NCBI GenBank assembly: GCA_002695115.1
Contig: NZOA01000041.1
Span: forward strand, 10,475-19,821
Reading direction: 5' to 3'
Length of the DNA: 9,347 nt
Source: Planctomycetota bacterium
Lineage (GTDB): Bacteria; Planctomycetota; UBA8108
Shown here: positions 7,866-9,347 of the stretch, piece after piece
Layout: each line of letters opens with the position of its first letter
Numbering within the stretch: the stretch's first letter is position 1
The notes under the pieces: generated by a model
Told to the model about the DNA's origin: nothing
Databases searched by the model: none
What the model saw: the letters and a program-made list of their open reading frames with translations, nothing else
Program-made: the position numbers and the translations under genes

Positions 7866-7978
7866 GCCCGCATTTTCCAGCCGCAACGGCAGCGATCAGC
7901 CGGGTGACGACAGCCCCGGGCAGGCGCCTTTTCTCCTTCTCCGGGCAGAGTTTCGTGGATGCGGCAGCTCGCCGGGAA

Positions 7979-8785
7979 TCAGATTCCGGCGTTGAAGACC
8001 TTCCAGTTCTCCCCGAACCAGACCAACTGCTTGATGTAAAAGATGAAGGGAACAGGAGTTCCGTCAATCCTGAACAGCATCTTGCTCTGGCTCATGGTGG
8101 GTACCTTCTTTTTGAAGATACTGTTGTTGGGAGTGTAGGTCATTTTTCCAGGGACGAATTCGTATTCGAATTTCGCGTCTCTGATGGCCTTGAGGGTCTG
8201 GGTGACGGCCTCCTCGTTCTGCGCTTCCAGTGAGACACCGAGGATATTGTAGCCGCCGCCGGTAAGGATCGCCTTCAGGTCGTCATCGACGATCAGGAAC
8301 TTCTTTATCTCGTCGAGATTCCCGGACTCGAAGGCCCGCCCGAAAAGGATCATCCTGTTTTTAAGAGTATCCAGCAGCTTCTTCTCATCGACGCCTTCAG
8401 GCGGGGTGGCTGGTGTTTTCGCGGGCTCCGGCGTCTTCACGGTTTCCGGCGGGGGCGGGGCCGCCTTGACGCTTTCCCCGGGTTTCCCAGACGGCGTCTC
8501 GACGGGTTTCCGCTCCGGTAGAGGTTCTTTCTCGGTGACCGCGACAGCTGGGCCTTCGGGCTGGATATCCTTTTTCAATTGCTCGAGATCGGCGGAGAGC
8601 TTTTTTTGTTCTCCGCTCCCGGTAGCCGGCGGGGACGGTGGTGGTGGAGCCTGATGCCCATTGGAGGATGAGTCAACTCCCGGTGAGCAGCCCAGGAGAC
8701 CGCAGCCCAGGAGCAGGAGAAAACAGAGGGCTGGCCGCCGGGAGGAAACGAAGACGCCGTCACCGGGGGAATATAACTTAATCAT
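7979..8785 (-). CDS. Proline-rich lipoprotein of unknown function
   Basis: The 268-residue product has an N-terminal signal with an Arg-Arg pair (16-17), a hydrophobic stretch (19-27) and two close lipobox candidates, LLGC ending at Cys28 and LLGC ending at Cys33. Lipidation at one of them would anchor it in a membrane; Cys33 followed by Ser-Pro is a likely mature start. A linker rich in Pro, Lys, Glu and Thr (about 44-131) includes PPPPSPP and repeated KTPEPAKTP-like units. The C-terminal domain (132-268) has an alpha-helical start (KNRMILFGRAFESGNLDEIKKFL) and a beta-rich end with FIFYIKQLVWFGENWKVF. That pattern loosely resembles NTF2/SnoaL-like folds, but this is a guess. ATG 8785 is preceded by GGAG at a 10-nt spacing. 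A bulged hairpin (about 7970-7989) spans the stop codon, and no T-rich terminator follows. No specific family was recognised. Confidence 0.85.
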   Translation of the reverse strand: MIKLYSPGDGVFVSSRRPALCFLLLLGCGLLGCSPGVDSSSNGHQAPPPPSPPATGSGEQKKLSADLEQLKKDIQPEGPAVAVTEKEPLPERKPVETPSGKPGESVKAAPPPPETVKTPEPAKTPATPPEGVDEKKLLDTLKNRMILFGRAFESGNLDEIKKFLIVDDDLKAILTGGGYNILGVSLEAQNEEAVTQTLKAIRDAKFEYEFVPGKMTYTPNNSIFKKKVPTMSQSKMLFRIDGTPVPFIFYIKQLVWFGENWKVFNAGI

Positions 8786-8901
8786 CCAGCTTGAACTCCA
8801 TACCAGGTTGGGTAGCCACTGCCCTTACCACGGGGCCGTCTCCGATACACTAAGGTATTTTATGGGCGAGGAATACCGGGGAGCGATTTTTTTTCTCCGT
8901 G

Positions 8902-8931
8902 GCCCGCCTGGTGGAACCTCGCCAGGTGGGC
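8902..8931. repeat. 10-bp inverted repeat just upstream of the FHA gene promoter
   Basis: GCCCGCCTGG (8902-8911) and CCAGGTGGGC (8922-8931) flank a 10-nt spacer; nine of ten positions match, and the tenth is a G-U pair in + strand RNA. It ends 11 nt before the -35 box at 8943. A run of eight T (8887-8894) lies on the wrong side for a + strand terminator and reads as A on the - strand, so termination is unlikely. A regulator-binding site for the adjacent promoter is one possibility, inferred from position. Confidence 0.5.
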
Positions 8932-8942
8932 TCTCGCTTTCA

Positions 8943-8971
8943 TTGACACTATTCCATGGCTGGACTACTAT
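8943..8971 (+). promoter_or_regulatory. Strong sigma70-type promoter of the FHA-domain gene
   Basis: TTGACA (8943-8948) is a perfect -35 box, followed after 17 nt by TACTAT (8966-8971), a good -10 box. Transcription should start near 8978, giving a leader of roughly 105 nt before ATG 9085. Confidence 0.7.
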
Positions 8972-9035
8972 CCCGAGAGCGTCGGCCCGAAGTCGAACAG
9001 TCGAGGTGTCCGGTGCCGCTCTGAAATTATCATCT

Positions 9036-9054
9036 CCCGGTTTCCGGAACCGGG
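9036..9054 (+). promoter_or_regulatory. Hairpin in the leader of the FHA-domain gene
   Basis: CCCGGTT (9036-9042) and AACCGGG (9048-9054) form a perfect 7-bp GC-rich stem with loop TCCGG, ending 30 nt before the predicted start codon. With no Shine-Dalgarno sequence visible, it might influence translation or mRNA stability, but this is inference. Confidence 0.45.
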
Positions 9055-9084
9055 GCCCAGCCGCACTTCATAACGTATCTTTTC

Positions 9085-9347
9085 ATGCTGCGATTCGAGA
9101 TCCGGCAACACGGCAAAAAGCCCTACATTTTTGAGAGTGTCAAGAGCACGGTTTTCGTGGGACGTGACCGGTCTATGGACATGATTCTCGATGACCCGCG
9201 AGTCTCTCGCCAGCACGCGGTCATCACCAGCAAGGACGGCTGCTACTTTATCCAGGATGTAGGGGGCCGGAACCCTGTGAGGGTCAATCGAAAGGTGGTC
9301 GTGCGTCACCTGCTCCAGGCTGGGGATGCGGTACTCCTGGGGGATAC
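9085..9347 (+). CDS. FHA-domain protein (3' partial)
   Basis: The window end cuts this gene after 87 codons. The visible part is an FHA domain, a module that binds phosphothreonine peptides in kinase signalling, secretion and cell-division complexes. It starts MLRFEIRQHGKK and shows the landmarks FVGRD (residues 24-28), VSRQHAV (phosphopeptide-contacting Ser-Arg and structural His) and DVGGRNPVRVN, where the usual N-G-T-x-V-N turn reads N-P-V-R-V-N, followed by GDAVLLGD. The frame is open upstream to about 9025 but contains no ATG, GTG or TTG, so ATG 9085 is the first standard start. No purine-rich ribosome site precedes it. The domain is at the extreme N-terminus; what follows (kinase-linked, transmembrane or other) cannot be seen. 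Confidence 0.88.
   Translation, partial: MLRFEIRQHGKKPYIFESVKSTVFVGRDRSMDMILDDPRVSRQHAVITSKDGCYFIQDVGGRNPVRVNRKVVVRHLLQAGDAVLLGD

Noticed and set aside
7916..7948. Direct repeat CCGGGCAG (7916-7923 and 7941-7948)
   Set aside because: Eight bases occurring twice in GC-rich DNA is expected by chance; no third copy or spacing pattern was seen.
8854..8894. GGTATT/AATACC stem followed by eight T as a + strand terminator
   Set aside because: The stem is 6 bp with a 12-nt loop and is separated from the T-run by nine bases; no + strand transcript is known to reach it.
8661..9134. 157-codon + strand frame overlapping the lipoprotein and FHA genes
   Set aside because: It runs antisense to the lipoprotein signal region and out of frame with the clear FHA domain; it is a shadow frame.

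Overview
The window is a GC-rich bacterial chromosomal segment with densely packed housekeeping genes and one roughly 800-bp gene-free stretch. Taxonomy cannot be fixed from sequence alone. An endonuclease-type MutL, a paired YmfF/YmfH-like M16 peptidase set, a UVR-containing ClpC, a lipoprotein and an FHA protein would fit a deep-branching or uncultivated phylum, or a deltaproteobacterial or Firmicute-like lineage. No mobile element, CRISPR array, tRNA or rRNA was seen.

Layout. (1) Positions 1-4675, + strand: a probable operon of mutL (5' end cut by the window), an M16 peptidase homologue without the zinc motif, an M16 peptidase with HFLEH, and a short Trm112-family protein; the gaps are 14, 46 and 31 nt. 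(2) Positions 4686-7163, - strand: clpC, converging on that operon with only 10 nt between the stop codons. (3) Positions 7164-7978: a long intergenic region. It holds the clpC leader with an inverted repeat, a second strong dyad at 7648-7674, and a compact transcription unit on the + strand. That unit has a near-consensus sigma70 promoter (TTGACT-N17-TATATT), three consecutive hairpins, and an intrinsic terminator with an 8-T run. It predicts a free-standing small RNA of about 110 nt, which is the most interesting item here. (4) Positions 7979-8785, - strand: a proline-rich lipoprotein of unknown function. (5) Positions 8786-9347: a divergent intergenic region with a strong + promoter (TTGACA-N17-TACTAT) and two hairpins, leading into an FHA-domain protein cut off by the window end.

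How the parts relate: the first block combines DNA mismatch repair, cytoplasmic peptidase and translation or RNA-modification support functions. ClpC is the unfoldase of a ClpCP protease. The small RNA lies between clpC and the lipoprotein gene. Its terminator loop carries CUCCUC, complementary to Shine-Dalgarno sequences, so regulation of translation in trans is a reasonable but untested idea.
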